A DNA stretch of 64,000 bases from an uncultured Rhodopila sp. (GTDB lineage Bacteria; Pseudomonadota; Alphaproteobacteria; Acetobacterales; Acetobacteraceae). The position numbers and the translations under genes were made by a program. The notes under the pieces were generated by a model. It was not told where the DNA came from and did no database searches. It was given only the letters and a program-made list of their open reading frames with translations. Below are positions 8,261 to 17,157 of the stretch, piece after piece. The stretch lies in assembly GCA_903932145.1 (NCBI GenBank), contig CAIZFE010000098.1, forward strand, positions 218,449 through 282,448. Reading direction: 5' to 3'. Numbering within the stretch: the stretch's first letter is position 1; every line of letters starts with the position of its first letter.

Positions 8261-8340
8261 CGTCATGGCCTGGCTTGTCCGGGCCACCTGTGCCCTGACG
8301 GTGCCGCGATGGGTGGCTCGGACCAGCCGGGCCAAGACGG
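8261..8340. repeat. 80-bp imperfect palindromic repeat, family 2, copy A
   Basis: An intergenic element with outer arms cgtcatggcctggcttgtcc and a matching reverse end ccgggccaagacgg. Copies of exactly 80 bp occur at 52866-52945 and 57118-57197. The arms could form a long hairpin. It lies downstream of phaR. Confidence 0.85.
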
Positions 8341-8390
8341 CCGGGGAATGGCAATACGTCAATGTCAACGACCGCGGGTCTTTAAAACAC

Positions 8391-8420
8391 AAAAGAGACC
8401 GCTGGACGACGGTCTCTTTT
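8391..8420. terminator. Bidirectional rho-independent terminator
   Basis: Perfect 11-bp arms AAAAGAGACCG and CGGTCTCTTTT around an eight-base loop, with A-run on one side and T-run on the other. It can stop transcription from phaR (plus) and from the small gene at 8496-8855 (minus). Confidence 0.85.
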
Positions 8421-8431
8421 CGATAGCCCTG

Positions 8432-8460
8432 GCCTCTCCGGCCTCTCCGGCCTCTCCGGC
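8432..8460. repeat. Three tandem copies of a 9-bp unit
   Basis: The unit gcctctccg occurs three times in a row (8432-8440, 8441-8449, 8450-8458), followed by gc. It is non-coding, between the terminator and the following minus-strand gene end. Confidence 0.85.
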
Positions 8461-8495
8461 GGATGCTCGCGTTACCGGCACCCGCTTCCGGCCTG

Positions 8496-8855
8496 CTAGC
8501 CGCCAGGAATTGCCGAGAGCCGCGGATCGGTCGTCCGGATCTGGGCGACAACATTGCGGAAACGCGCGGCATGTGATTCGGTCGCCTGCACCGGCGCCGG
8601 CGCCGGAGCGGGTGCTGCAGAGGGCACGGCTACCGGAGCGGGCGCAGCCACCGCGACACGAGCCGCAGCCACCGGGCGAAGCGACGCGGCGCGCTTCAGG
8701 GCTCTGATTTCGACCGTCAACATCTGTAGATTCTGCCGCTTCTGAACCAGAAGGGCCTCAAGTTCGGCGATGTCCGCGTTATCGTTGGAGATCGCCATCT
8801 CAAGCGCGGCGATCTCTTTCTCAAGCGGGTCGTCGGAGTGTGTGATCTTGTCCAT
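8496..8855 (-). CDS. Small coiled-coil protein with Ala/Pro-rich linker (paralogue 1)
   Basis: No known family is recognised. The 119-residue product starts with a charged coiled coil (EKEIAALEMAISNDNADIAE, then LEALLVQKRQNLQMLTVEIR), followed by ALKRAASLRP, an Ala/Pro/Val-rich flexible stretch with (AP)n repeats, and a short C-terminal segment (FRNVVAQIRTTDPRLSAIPG). The neighbour at 9192-9554 has the same plan and closely similar sequence: DIAELE, KRQN/KKNQN, IRALK-AASLRP and a final QIR/PIR segment. The pair is a tandem duplication. No signal peptide or membrane segment is visible, so it is probably cytoplasmic. Confidence 0.65.
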   Translation of the reverse strand: MDKITHSDDPLEKEIAALEMAISNDNADIAELEALLVQKRQNLQMLTVEIRALKRAASLRPVAAARVAVAAPAPVAVPSAAPAPAPAPVQATESHAARFRNVVAQIRTTDPRLSAIPGG

Positions 8856-9191
8856 ACAATGACCCTAAGCGATGGCCTCGCCCGCTGTCCACATCAAAAG
8901 AGCAATAATGACGAAATGAGTGCGTGACATTTGTTCGAAACGGTGGGTGTGAGGCTTTTCGCGATTCGATGGTGGCCGATCATGGTGATAGCGGCGTCAG
9001 AGTCAGGCGGCCCGGCAGCGGTTCCCGGGTTGGTACGGATTGCCCGAACGCCGACTCGCTTGCCTCTCGCGGCGCACACTTAAATGACGGATCTGGCTTG
9101 CGGCTGGCTGACAACGCAGGTTTGCCGATCTGGCAGCCGACCTACATCTTCAACGCGCCGGAGACGGAAATACTGGCCAAACGACGACAGA
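8856..9191. other. Gap between two paralogues without a convincing gene
   Basis: A plus-strand frame (8924-9205) is open, but it has no ribosome site and a composition unlike the neighbours except for its last 30 codons. I see no RNA gene or strong hairpin. It may hold the promoter of the 8496-8855 gene. Confidence 0.4.
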
Positions 9192-9554
9192 TTACAGAGA
9201 CGTAGGGTCGGTCGTCTTTGGTCTCATGCTGATGGTATTATCGCCGCCAATCGGGACGAAGCGGCTTTCACTGCTCCGAATCGGGCCAACCACGCCGCGT
9301 AAGCCACCCAATTTCGGTCCGGGGGCGGGTGTCGGGGCTGGGGCCGGAGCCTCTGTTTTGACGGCGGCCGTGGGCCGCAAGGAAGCCGCTTTTTTGAGCG
9401 CCCGTATCTCGATCAATAACATTTGAATGTTTTGATTTTTTTTGGCCAGCAGGCCCTCAAGCTCGGCGATATCCGCGGTGTCGTGGTTTATCGCGATCTC
9501 CAGGGAGGCGATTTCCTGCAGCAGGGGGTCGTTGGAGGTTGGGGATATTTCCAT
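9192..9554 (-). CDS. Small coiled-coil protein with Ala/Pro-rich linker (paralogue 2)
   Basis: The 120-residue product mirrors the protein at 8496-8855: an N-terminal coiled coil (LLQEIASLEIAINHDTADIA and LEGLLAKKNQNIQMLLIEIR), the shared ALKKAASLRP turn, a Pro/Ala linker, and a C-terminal GVVGPIRSSESRFVPIGG. The coiled-coil halves are about two-thirds identical by eye; the linker differs most. This pattern suggests selection on the coiled coil and on the tail. Function is unknown; homo- or hetero-oligomerisation of the two paralogues is an inference. Confidence 0.65.
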   Translation of the reverse strand: MEISPTSNDPLLQEIASLEIAINHDTADIAELEGLLAKKNQNIQMLLIEIRALKKAASLRPTAAVKTEAPAPAPTPAPGPKLGGLRGVVGPIRSSESRFVPIGGDNTISMRPKTTDPTSL

Positions 9555-9743
9555 AGTGGGACAGACGTTAGACGATCGGTCGCATTTGTGTCCAGATCGA
9601 ATCTGATGTGTTTGGCTGACCTGGCGCGCTCCGGTCGGCCGGGTTGGCCGGTTAGGCCAGGGTGCGCCGGCTCAAAAAAATATGCCCCGGCATCGTTTGG
9701 GTGCCGAAGGATAACCGCCGAATAATTTCAGTGGCAGTCGATT

Positions 9744-11057
9744 TCAGCGCTCCGGCAATGCCTTTCCGTCATGCCCGGCTTCGACGTATCCGGCGCCCGA
9801 GCGTTCGTCTGTCATGATGATTCTGACCCTACTCGCCTCCAGGGCGATCAGTCGCTTCTGTAGGAAGCGTCTCACGGCCGGATCGGCTTCCAACCCGATC
9901 GCGCGGCGATAGGCAGTCGCCGCATCCAGGGTCGATCCGATGCGGGCGAGCAGGCCGGCTCGTGCTGCCCAATAAGGTTGGTATGTCACTATTCGGGGAT
10001 CGGCCGCCAATCTGTCCAACAAGGCCAAACCCTCGGTTGTCCGCCCCACCGCTGCCCGGGCTACCGCTTGGTTAATCGCGACGACAGGTGATCCGGTCAG
10101 GGAAAGGAGTGTATCGTACAGCCGAACGATCGCGCACCAGTCGGTTTGTCCGGTCCGGCGGCGGGCCGCGTGCGCCGACTGCACCGCGGCCTCCAACTGA
10201 AACCGGCCGACGACACCTTTGGCACTGGCGTGCATCAAAAGCGTCTCGGCCTGCTGGATCATGTCGGCATCCCATAAGGCGACGTCCTGCTCGTCCAACG
10301 GCACATAGCCGCCGCCGGCAGTTCGCCGAGCGGCCCGGCGAGATTCGGCGTACAGCATGAGGGCCATTAAGCCGAGGGCTTCCGGCTCTTCCGGCAGCAG
10401 CGACACGACGACACGGCCCAGCCAAATCGCCTCTTGCGTGAGGCCGCGCCGCCGTGATTCAGAACTGCACGCCTCACTCCAACCCGCCCCGAATGCGGCG
10501 TAGATTGCTTCGAGCACGGCGTCAAACCGCTCTGGCAGATCGGCACGCTCCGGCAGGCGAAACGGAATTCCGGCCAGCTTGATCCGGGCTTTTGCCCGCA
10601 CAAGCCGTTGACCCATAGCGGCCGGGGCTGACAGGAACGCCGAGGCGATCGCGGCGGCATCCAATCCCAGCACGGTCTGAAGCATGAGCGGGGCGCGAAC
10701 GGTGGGGTCGATGGCCGGATGGGCGCAAACGAACATCAATGCCAACCGGTCGTCGGGGACATCCCGGGGCGTGTCGCCGGCGAGTTCCTCGGTCAGCAAT
10801 TGCAGATGGGTGCTGGCGTATCCACGGGTGCGCTCCCGCCGAACGGTGTCGATCACCTTGCGCCGGGCGACCGTCAGCAGCCAGGCGGCGGGGTTTTCCG
10901 GGACCCCGCTTACCGGCCAGTCGGTGAGTGCGGCGGCGAAAGCCTCGGATAATGCGTCCTCGGCCCGCGCGACATCGCCGGTGCGGGCGGCGACGAAGGC
11001 CAGCAGCCTGCCATAAAGGCCGCGCGCCACCGCCTCCGCATGCCGGCCCGCATCCAC
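9744..11057 (-). CDS. ECF42-type RNA polymerase sigma factor with C-terminal extension
   Basis: The 437-residue protein has a sigma-2 region (GLYGRLLAFVAARTGDVARA, AWLLTVARRKVIDTVRRERT), a sigma-4 region (LQTVLGLDAAAIASAFLSA) and a long C-terminal helical extension (NQAVARAAVGRTTEGLALLD and further TPR-like helices). Sigma factors of this ECF42 type carry this extension in place of an anti-sigma factor and are encoded next to DGPF/YCII proteins, as here. The GTG start at 11057 lies four bases after the DGPF stop; longer frames run back through that gene and are not credible. It directs RNA polymerase to a small regulon that usually includes its DGPF partner. Confidence 0.85.
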   Translation of the reverse strand: MDAGRHAEAVARGLYGRLLAFVAARTGDVARAEDALSEAFAAALTDWPVSGVPENPAAWLLTVARRKVIDTVRRERTRGYASTHLQLLTEELAGDTPRDVPDDRLALMFVCAHPAIDPTVRAPLMLQTVLGLDAAAIASAFLSAPAAMGQRLVRAKARIKLAGIPFRLPERADLPERFDAVLEAIYAAFGAGWSEACSSESRRRGLTQEAIWLGRVVVSLLPEEPEALGLMALMLYAESRRAARRTAGGGYVPLDEQDVALWDADMIQQAETLLMHASAKGVVGRFQLEAAVQSAHAARRRTGQTDWCAIVRLYDTLLSLTGSPVVAINQAVARAAVGRTTEGLALLDRLAADPRIVTYQPYWAARAGLLARIGSTLDAATAYRRAIGLEADPAVRRFLQKRLIALEASRVRIIMTDERSGAGYVEAGHDGKALPER

Positions 11058-11061
11058 CGGC

Positions 11062-11409
11062 TTACATCGCCCAGATGGGGCGGACCTCGATGGCACCGAC
11101 GGCGGCTCCCGGGCAGCGTTCGGCCCAGGACAGCGCCGCGTCGAGATCTGGCGCATCAATAATATAGTAACCGCCGAGTTGTTCCTTGGTTTCGGCATAC
11201 GGACCGTCGAGCACCGCGGTTTTGCCATCGACCGTCCGGATGGTGGTCGCGGTAGAGGCCGGGCGCAGGCGGTCGCCGCCCTTCAAAATTCCGGCTTGAA
11301 CCATGGCCTCGGTGTATGCGCCGTAGGCGGCCATCATTTGGCCCCGATCGGCTTCAGTGGCTGAGGCCATGGCGGATTCGTCGCTGTAGATCAGCAGCAG
11401 GTACTGCAT
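11062..11409 (-). CDS. DGPF/YCII-related protein, partner of ECF42
   Basis: The 115-residue product begins MQYLLLIYSDESAMASATEA and carries the signature DGPYAETKEQLGGYYII of YCII-related (DGPF) proteins, a ferredoxin-like fold. AGGAG lies eight bases before the ATG. The sigma factor gene follows after four bases, so the two are translationally linked. Members of the family are induced by ECF42 sigma factors; their biochemical role is not established. Confidence 0.88.
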   Translation of the reverse strand: MQYLLLIYSDESAMASATEADRGQMMAAYGAYTEAMVQAGILKGGDRLRPASTATTIRTVDGKTAVLDGPYAETKEQLGGYYIIDAPDLDAALSWAERCPGAAVGAIEVRPIWAM

Positions 11410-11640
11410 GATGGATTCTCCTGGCATGGCGGCGGCACAATGCCCCGCCGGATCAGTGACGTTCAAGGACGATGGATTTCGACAGAATTGCCCGCGATCA
11501 GGGCGACTACCGCATCTCTCGCATCCGACGGCGGCGCTCAGGGTGTTTTCCAAAAATCCGTCGTTGCATCCCCCGCCCATCCGTGCTTCAAGCCGCGCCT
11601 TCCCTGCCGGGGGCGACGGCATCGCACCCGGCTATGTTCG

Positions 11641-11659
11641 CATTCCCATCATGGGAATG
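11641..11659. promoter_or_regulatory. Palindrome in the rpsF leader
   Basis: cattcccatcatgggaatg is an inverted repeat with 9-base arms about 50 bases before rpsF. It could be an operator or a leader hairpin of the ribosomal operon; no known element is recognised. Confidence 0.3.
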
Positions 11660-11706
11660 AGACCACTTCCGGTCGTGGACAGAGACAAGCCATAGGGGGT
11701 TCATCC

Positions 11707-12174
11707 ATGCCGCTATACGAAACCGTGCTCATTGCACGGAATGATGTCACGCAACAGCAGGTCGAGACGATCGCTGACGAAATCGGTGTCGAGTTGGAGA
11801 CCGATGGCGGCGCGGTCAAGAAGCGCGAATACTGGGGTCTGCGTGGCCTTGCCTACCGCATCAAGAAGAACCGCAAGGGCCATTACATGCTGCTCAGCAT
11901 GGATGCCAAGCCGGCCTTCATCACCGAGATGGAGCGTAAGCTCGGTCTCAATGAAGACGTGCTGCGTTTCATGACGGTTCGCATCGAGGCGATCGACGAA
12001 GCTCCGTCCGCCATCCTGTCGCGCAAGTCCGACGACCGCGAACGCGGCTTCCGTGGGCCGAAGCCCGCGGGTCGCTTTGAAAGCGGCCGCAAGCGTGGGT
12101 TCGACGATCGCGAGGAGTTCCGCGCCCGTGACGGCTTCGGTGGCGACGAATTCCGTTCTGGCGTCGAGGAGTAG
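11707..12174 (+). CDS. rpsF: 30S ribosomal protein S6
   Basis: The 155-residue protein begins MPLYETVLIARNDVTQQQVE and has the S6 core (WGLRGLAYRIKKNRKGHYML, LGLNEDVLRFMTVRIE). It binds S18 and 16S rRNA in the platform of the small subunit. The C-terminal 45 residues are Arg/Gly/Phe-rich and unstructured-looking, an extension common in alphaproteobacteria. AGGGGG lies before the ATG. It heads the S6-S18-L9 operon. Confidence 0.97.
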   Translation: MPLYETVLIARNDVTQQQVETIADEIGVELETDGGAVKKREYWGLRGLAYRIKKNRKGHYMLLSMDAKPAFITEMERKLGLNEDVLRFMTVRIEAIDEAPSAILSRKSDDRERGFRGPKPAGRFESGRKRGFDDREEFRARDGFGGDEFRSGVEE

Positions 12175-12180
12175 GTCCAA

Positions 12181-12453
12181 ATGTCCGATACAGACGTTAA
12201 TCCCGCTGGCCGTCGCGCCGCCGTTGGCGCCCGCCGGCCGTTCTACCGCCGTCGCAAGTCCTGCCCGTTCTCCGGCCCGAATGCGCCGGTCATCGACTAC
12301 AAGGACGTGCGCCTGCTGTCCCGCTTCCTCTCGGAGCGCGGTAAGATCGTACCGAGCCGTATCACCGCCGTGTCTGCGAAGAAGCAGCGCGAGTTGGCAA
12401 CGGCTATCAAGCGCGCCCGTTTCCTGGCGCTGCTGCCCTACATCGTCGCGTAA
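12181..12453 (+). CDS. rpsR: 30S ribosomal protein S18
   Basis: The 90-residue protein has the S18 signature [20 protein letters not shown], then [18 protein letters not shown] and [18 protein letters not shown]. It forms a heterodimer with S6 on 16S rRNA. It starts six bases after rpsF, so the two genes are co-translated. Confidence 0.98.
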   Translation: MSDTDVNPAGRRAAVGARRPFYRRRKSCPFSGPNAPVIDYKDVRLLSRFLSERGKIVPSRITAVSAKKQRELATAIKRARFLALLPYIVA

Positions 12454-12465
12454 GGAGCGGATTTT

Positions 12466-13029
12466 ATGGCCGCCGTTGAACTGATCCTGCTCCAGCGCGT
12501 TGAGCACCTGGGACAGATGGGTGATGTGGTTAAGGTGAAGCCGGGTTATGCCCGCAACTTCCTCTTGCCGCAGAAGAAGGCGCTCCGCGCCAACAAGGAT
12601 AACCGCGCGAAGTTTGAGCAGCAGCGCGTGCAGCTCGAAGCGCTGAACATCAAGCGCCGTGAGGAAGCCGAACGTTTGGCCGAACGCGTCGGCGGGTTGT
12701 CCGTCGTCATCGTCCGTCAGGCTGGTGAATCCGGCAGCCTGTATGGTTCGGTGTCGCCGCGCGACATCGCAGAAGCCGCGACCGCGGCCGGCCTGAGCAT
12801 CAATCGCTCGCAGGTCGTGCAGGAAGTTCCGATCAAGGTGCTCGGCCTGTCAAAGGTTCGCGTATCGCTGCATCCGGAAGTGTCCATCACGGTGACCGTC
12901 AACGTTGCCCGCAGCGTGGACGAAGCCGAACGTCAGGCGCGTGGCCAACAGGCCACGATCACCGACGCGGAAGACGACGAGCAAAACCCGACCGAAGAGA
13001 ACATCTTCCTGGGCGACTCGTCGAACTGA
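12466..13029 (+). CDS. rplI: 50S ribosomal protein L9
   Basis: The 187-residue protein has the L9 N-terminal domain ([36 protein letters not shown]) that binds 23S rRNA near the L1 stalk, a long connecting helix, and the C-terminal domain ([27 protein letters not shown]). It is about 35 residues longer than the E. coli protein owing to an acidic C-terminal tail, which is usual in this group. A GGAG site precedes the start. It closes the operon. Confidence 0.97.
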   Translation: MAAVELILLQRVEHLGQMGDVVKVKPGYARNFLLPQKKALRANKDNRAKFEQQRVQLEALNIKRREEAERLAERVGGLSVVIVRQAGESGSLYGSVSPRDIAEAATAAGLSINRSQVVQEVPIKVLGLSKVRVSLHPEVSITVTVNVARSVDEAERQARGQQATITDAEDDEQNPTEENIFLGDSSN

Positions 13030-13072
13030 ACGAACCAATCGGCGTCACCCGCCGATTGACCCGGTGACGCCT

Positions 13073-13128
13073 GAAGAGCCCACCATTCGCTTCTGTGCCA
13101 AGGCACCGGAGTGGATGGTGGGCTCTTC
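13073..13128 (+). terminator. Long hairpin after the S6-S18-L9 operon
   Basis: GAAGAGCCCACCAT and ATGGTGGGCTCTTC form a perfect 14-bp stem around a 28-base loop about 45 bases after rplI. There is no strong T-run, so it may work as a terminator or as a 3'-end stabiliser. Confidence 0.6.
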
Positions 13129-13334
13129 GTCTGTTGGTGGAAATCCGCCGCTGGCGGCATTGGGCGCCTAATAATGGCGCGTGAAGCACCAACAACTTCT
13201 CTGATTCGTGAAGTCCCGGCTGGCCCCTTTGGCACGGTGTATTGAACTCATATGACAGTTGGTGTTTTGACGCCGGCTGCGTGACTGAGCCATTGCTTGG
13301 CTTTCTGCGGGTCAAGACAGTGGATTGGAAAGCG

Positions 13335-14591
13335 ATGCAAGCTGTCCTCGACGGCATTCTGCGACGCATGATCACCGCTGGCCGGCTGACCGTCGTATGG
13401 CCAGATGGCGGTCATTCGACCTACGCGGGTGAAGCCGGACCAACCGCCGTGATGCGGTTGCGGGATCGTCGCACGATCAGGCGAATGGTGCTGAACCCAT
13501 CGCTCGCGGTGGGAGAGGCTTATATGTCCGGCGGTCTTTCGGTGGAAGACAGTGGGATTTACGATCTGCTTGACGTCCTGCTGGTCAACCTCACCAGCAA
13601 TCCCGGCGGTCATCCGGTTCGGCACTGGCGAGAAGCGCTGGCATCGCTCGGCCGCCGGCTGATGCAATACAATCCGGCCGGCCGGGCACGCCGCAATGTG
13701 GCACACCATTATGATTTGAATGGGCGGCTATACAGTTTGTTCCTGGACCGGGACCGGCAATATTCCTGCGCCTATTTCCGGCGCGGTGACGAGACGCTGG
13801 AGGAAGCCCAGGCAGCCAAGAAGCGGCATATCGCCGCCAAGCTGTGTCTGGACCGGCCGGGGTTGAGGGTGCTGGACATCGGCTGCGGCTGGGGCGGCAT
13901 GGCGCTGACCCTGGCACGCGACTTCGGCGCCGACGTGACCGGGGTCACGTTGTCGCAGGAGCAACTGTCCGAGGCTCGTGCCCGCGTCGCGGCCGAAGGG
14001 CTGGAAGACCGCGTGCGGTTCGAATTGTTGGACTATCGTTCAGTCTCCGATACTTTCGATCGTATCGTCTCGGTGGGGATGTTCGAGCATGTCGGTGTTG
14101 GCCATTACGATACATTCTTCGCAACCGTCGCCCGCTGCCTGAAACTGGATGGCGTGGCGCTGATCCATGCGATCGGGCGCGGGGAAGGGCCGGGCAGCAC
14201 GAATGCGTGGCTGCGCAAGTATATCTTCCCCGGTGGCTATTCTCCGGCGCTATCCGAAGTGCTGCCGCCGGTGGAGCGCTCCGGCCTGTGGGCGACCGAC
14301 ATTGAGATTTTGCGACTCCACTATGCCGAAACCCTACGGCATTGGCGCCGGCGCTTCGCCGCCAACCGCGACGCCATTGCGACGCTCTACGACGAAATGT
14401 TCTGCCGCATGTTCGAGTTCTATCTGGCGGCGTCGGAAATTACCTTTCGCCGCAGCTTCCACATGGTCTGGCAGTTGCAATTGACGCACGGCCACGGCGT
14501 CGTGCCGCTGACCCGGGATTATGTTGCCGCGATCGAAGCGGGGCTGCCCGTGGAAGCCAAGGCGGAGGCAGCCAGCCCGCTGCGCCGTTGA
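13335..14591 (+). CDS. cfa: Cyclopropane-fatty-acyl-phospholipid synthase family methyltransferase
   Basis: The 418-residue product has an N-terminal region of about 120 residues typical of Cfa (AYMSGGLSVEDSGIYDLLDV), then the motif YSCAYF and a SAM-binding Rossmann loop VLDIGCGWGGMALTLARDFG. EHVGVGHYDTFF and FPGGYSPALSEVLP are further conserved segments. It transfers a methylene group from SAM to double bonds of membrane phospholipid acyl chains, protecting against acid and other stress. The start is uncertain: a GTG five codons earlier (13320) is also in frame, and neither has a clear ribosome site. Confidence 0.88.
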   Translation: MQAVLDGILRRMITAGRLTVVWPDGGHSTYAGEAGPTAVMRLRDRRTIRRMVLNPSLAVGEAYMSGGLSVEDSGIYDLLDVLLVNLTSNPGGHPVRHWREALASLGRRLMQYNPAGRARRNVAHHYDLNGRLYSLFLDRDRQYSCAYFRRGDETLEEAQAAKKRHIAAKLCLDRPGLRVLDIGCGWGGMALTLARDFGADVTGVTLSQEQLSEARARVAAEGLEDRVRFELLDYRSVSDTFDRIVSVGMFEHVGVGHYDTFFATVARCLKLDGVALIHAIGRGEGPGSTNAWLRKYIFPGGYSPALSEVLPPVERSGLWATDIEILRLHYAETLRHWRRRFAANRDAIATLYDEMFCRMFEFYLAASEITFRRSFHMVWQLQLTHGHGVVPLTRDYVAAIEAGLPVEAKAEAASPLRR

Positions 14592-14716
14592 CACAAAGGC
14601 GCGTCGCCGGCCGGATTGGGCGCCATTGCCCAACGATCCGCCGTCCCGTATATCCGCTGGGATAGTTTCTTCCCACTCCGATCAATTCGCTTTGATCCCC
14701 AGCAAGGTGCATCCGC

Positions 14717-15403
14717 ATGGCTGATTACGTCATCTCTCCACCGGCGATATCATCGATCCCCGTCGCGGGCGGAGGGAGTTTTCCGGTCAGACGGGTCTTT
14801 TGCGTTGGCCGCAATTACGCCGAACACGCTCGGGAAATGGGCAGCGATCCGGATCGCGAACCGCCGTTCTTCTTCATGAAGCCGGCCGACGCCCTTCTGC
14901 TGAACGACGCCGACATGCCGTATCCGCCGCAAAGCACCCAGCTTCACCATGAGATGGAGATGGTCGTGGCCATCGGCGTCGGCGGTGCCAACATTGCCGC
15001 GGCCGACGCGCTGTCCCATGTCTGGGGATACGCCGCAGGCCTGGATATGACGCGCCGGGACCTGCAGAACGCAGCCAAGAAAGAGGGTAAGCCCTGGGAT
15101 ATGGGCAAGGGTTTCGACTGGTCCGCGCCGATCGGCCTGCTGGTGCCGGCCTCGAAGATCGGCCATCCCTCCAAGGGCCTGATCGAATTGAAAGTGAACG
15201 GCAAGGTCCGCCAGACCTCCGATCTGTCGAAGATGATCTGGGATGTGCCGGAAATGATCGCTTACCTGTCGGGGCTGGTGACGCTGGCGCCGGGCGATCT
15301 GATCTATAGCGGCACGCCGGAAAACGTCGCCGCCGTCGAACGCGGCGACCTGTTGGAAGGCACCGTCGAGGGTGTCGGTTCGGTGACGACGCGCATCGTC
15401 TGA
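14717..15403 (+). CDS. Fumarylacetoacetate hydrolase family protein
   Basis: The 228-residue protein is a short FAH-fold hydrolase: FCVGRNYAEHAREMG at the N terminus, FFMKPADALLL, the metal-binding glutamates in HHEMEMVVAIG, and DLIYSGTPENVAAVERGD near the C terminus. This length and motif order fits the fumarylpyruvate/acylpyruvate hydrolase branch, which cleaves a C-C bond in ring-cleavage products such as fumarylpyruvate of the gentisate pathway. The substrate here is an inference. The stop overlaps the exonuclease III start (TGATG), so the two are translationally coupled. Confidence 0.85.
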   Translation: MADYVISPPAISSIPVAGGGSFPVRRVFCVGRNYAEHAREMGSDPDREPPFFFMKPADALLLNDADMPYPPQSTQLHHEMEMVVAIGVGGANIAAADALSHVWGYAAGLDMTRRDLQNAAKKEGKPWDMGKGFDWSAPIGLLVPASKIGHPSKGLIELKVNGKVRQTSDLSKMIWDVPEMIAYLSGLVTLAPGDLIYSGTPENVAAVERGDLLEGTVEGVGSVTTRIV

Positions 15404-16209
15404 TGCCGTCTTTGCGGGTCGCGACCTGGAACATCAACTCACTGCGCTTGCGCGTCGGCCTGCTGGACAAGTTGGTCGATGCCCTGCGACCGGATGTCAT
15501 CTGCCTACAGGAAACCAAGGTCCCCGACCCGCTGTTTCCGGCGGAGGCGTTGGTGCCGCTCGGGTATCCACACACCGTGTTCCGCGGCATGAAGGGATAT
15601 AACGGGGTTGCGATCCTGTCGCGGGTGCCGCTGATGCTGCTGGAGGATGCTCCGGACTGGTGCGAAAAAGGCGATTGCCGGCATGTCGCGGCGTCGCTGC
15701 AAACGCCGGGAGGGCCGGTCGAACTGCATAATTTCTACGTCCCGGCCGGCGGTGACGTTCCGGATCGCGTGGAAAACCCCAAATACGGTCACAAGCTGGA
15801 TTTCATCGCCGAGGCCCGTTCGTGGTTCGCCGCCCGGTCAGGCCTGGCACGCGCGGTGATCGTCGGCGACCTGAACATTGCTCCATTGGAACATGACGTC
15901 TGGAGCCATAAGCAGTTGCTGGACGTGGTGAGCCATACACCGGCGGAAACCGACGGCTTGAATGCCTGGATGAATGTGGGTTTCATTGATGCCGTGCGGC
16001 ACTTTGTTCCCGCTGACCAGAAGCTGTATTCGTGGTGGTCGTACCGCAATAAGGATTGGCGGGAATCTAACCGGGGACGCCGGTTGGATCATGTCTGGGT
16101 GACTCCCGACCTTGGCGGCGAATTACGCAGCCAGACCATCCTGCGCGATGCGCGAGACTGGCCGCGCGGGTCCGATCATGTGCCGGTTTGTGTGGAGATG
16201 GACGTTTAG
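15403..16209 (+). CDS. xth: Exodeoxyribonuclease III (AP endonuclease)
   Basis: The 268-residue protein shows the exonuclease III/APE motifs in order: WNINSLRLR, CLQETKV (metal-binding Glu), HNFYVPAGGD, VGDLNIAP (catalytic Asp and Asn), RRLDHVWVT and RGSDHVPV (catalytic His). It repairs abasic sites and trims 3' ends in base excision repair. The ATG shares two bases with the upstream stop. Confidence 0.95.
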   Translation: MPSLRVATWNINSLRLRVGLLDKLVDALRPDVICLQETKVPDPLFPAEALVPLGYPHTVFRGMKGYNGVAILSRVPLMLLEDAPDWCEKGDCRHVAASLQTPGGPVELHNFYVPAGGDVPDRVENPKYGHKLDFIAEARSWFAARSGLARAVIVGDLNIAPLEHDVWSHKQLLDVVSHTPAETDGLNAWMNVGFIDAVRHFVPADQKLYSWWSYRNKDWRESNRGRRLDHVWVTPDLGGELRSQTILRDARDWPRGSDHVPVCVEMDV

Positions 16210-16302
16210 CGGTCTGACGGCCGGCTGATCGGGCCTGCCCGGACACCGTGACCGATCGCGCCGAATGTGCTAAGCTCCGATTAATCAATAAGGAGACAGT
16301 CC

Positions 16303-17157
16303 ATGCACTTCGGCGCTTCCATGTTCTTCACCGACTACTCGATGACCTCGGCCGCCCTGGCGAAAGCGCTGGAAGAACGCGGCTTCGAGTCGATTTGGGC
16401 CCCTGAACACTCCCACATCCCGATGTCGCGCAAGTCGCCCTGGCCGGGCGGCGGCGACCTCCCAAAGCAATATTACGACGTGATGGACCCGTTCGTGACG
16501 CTGACGGCGGCGGCGATGGTGACAACGACCCTGAAGATCGGCACCGGCGTCTGCCTGGTCAATCAGCGCGATCCGATCCAGACGGCGAAGCTGGTGGCCT
16601 CGATCGATCAGGTCTCGGGCGGTCGGTTCCTGTTCGGGATAGGCGTTGGCTGGAATGCCGAGGAAATGGAAGACCACGGCACCGTGTTCGCCACGCGGGC
16701 CAAGCTGGTGCGGGAGCGGGTGGAGGCGATGAAGGCGATCTGGACTCAGTCCAAGCCGGAATATGCTGGCGAGTTCGTCAACTTCGGCCCGATGATGACG
16801 TGGCCGAAACCGGTGCAGCAGCCGCATCCCCCCGTTATCGTTGGCGGTGCGTTCCCGCACGGCGCCCGGCGGGCGGTGCGCTACGGCGAGGGCTGGATTC
16901 CGCTGGCCGGCCGGCCGGGACAATACGGCGATGTGTTCGACACGGTGCCGAAGTTCCACGCCATGCTGAAGGAAGCGGGCCGCGATCCGGCGTCCTGTCC
17001 GGTGTCGATCTTCGGGGCAGGCGAGGACGGCGACACACTCAAGCGCTACCGCGACATCGGTATCGCTCGGGTTGCGACCAGCCTGCCGGCGGCGAGGGAA
17101 GATGTTGTTCTGCCGATCCTGGACCGGTGGGCGGAGTTGATCCAACAGACGGGTTGA
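16303..17157 (+). CDS. LLM class (F420-type) flavin-dependent oxidoreductase
   Basis: The 284-residue protein is a TIM-barrel luciferase-like monooxygenase/oxidoreductase: ALEERGFESIWAPEHSHIP, LKIGTGVCLVNQRDPIQTAK, VSGGRFLFGIGVGWNAEEME and HPPVIVGGAFPHGARRAVRY are hallmark segments of the family often annotated as F420-dependent. Cofactor choice between FMN and F420 cannot be told from sequence alone. AAGGAG lies eight bases before the ATG. It is a single gene; the substrate is unknown. Confidence 0.85.
   Translation: MHFGASMFFTDYSMTSAALAKALEERGFESIWAPEHSHIPMSRKSPWPGGGDLPKQYYDVMDPFVTLTAAAMVTTTLKIGTGVCLVNQRDPIQTAKLVASIDQVSGGRFLFGIGVGWNAEEMEDHGTVFATRAKLVRERVEAMKAIWTQSKPEYAGEFVNFGPMMTWPKPVQQPHPPVIVGGAFPHGARRAVRYGEGWIPLAGRPGQYGDVFDTVPKFHAMLKEAGRDPASCPVSIFGAGEDGDTLKRYRDIGIARVATSLPAAREDVVLPILDRWAELIQQTG

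Noticed and set aside
8432..8460. CRISPR-like array from short tandem repeats
   Set aside because: Units are 9 bp with no spacers; no cas genes are in the window.
8924..9205. Plus-strand open frame between the two paralogues
   Set aside because: No ribosome site, odd composition in its first two-thirds and partial overlap with the opposite gene; only its end looks protein-like.
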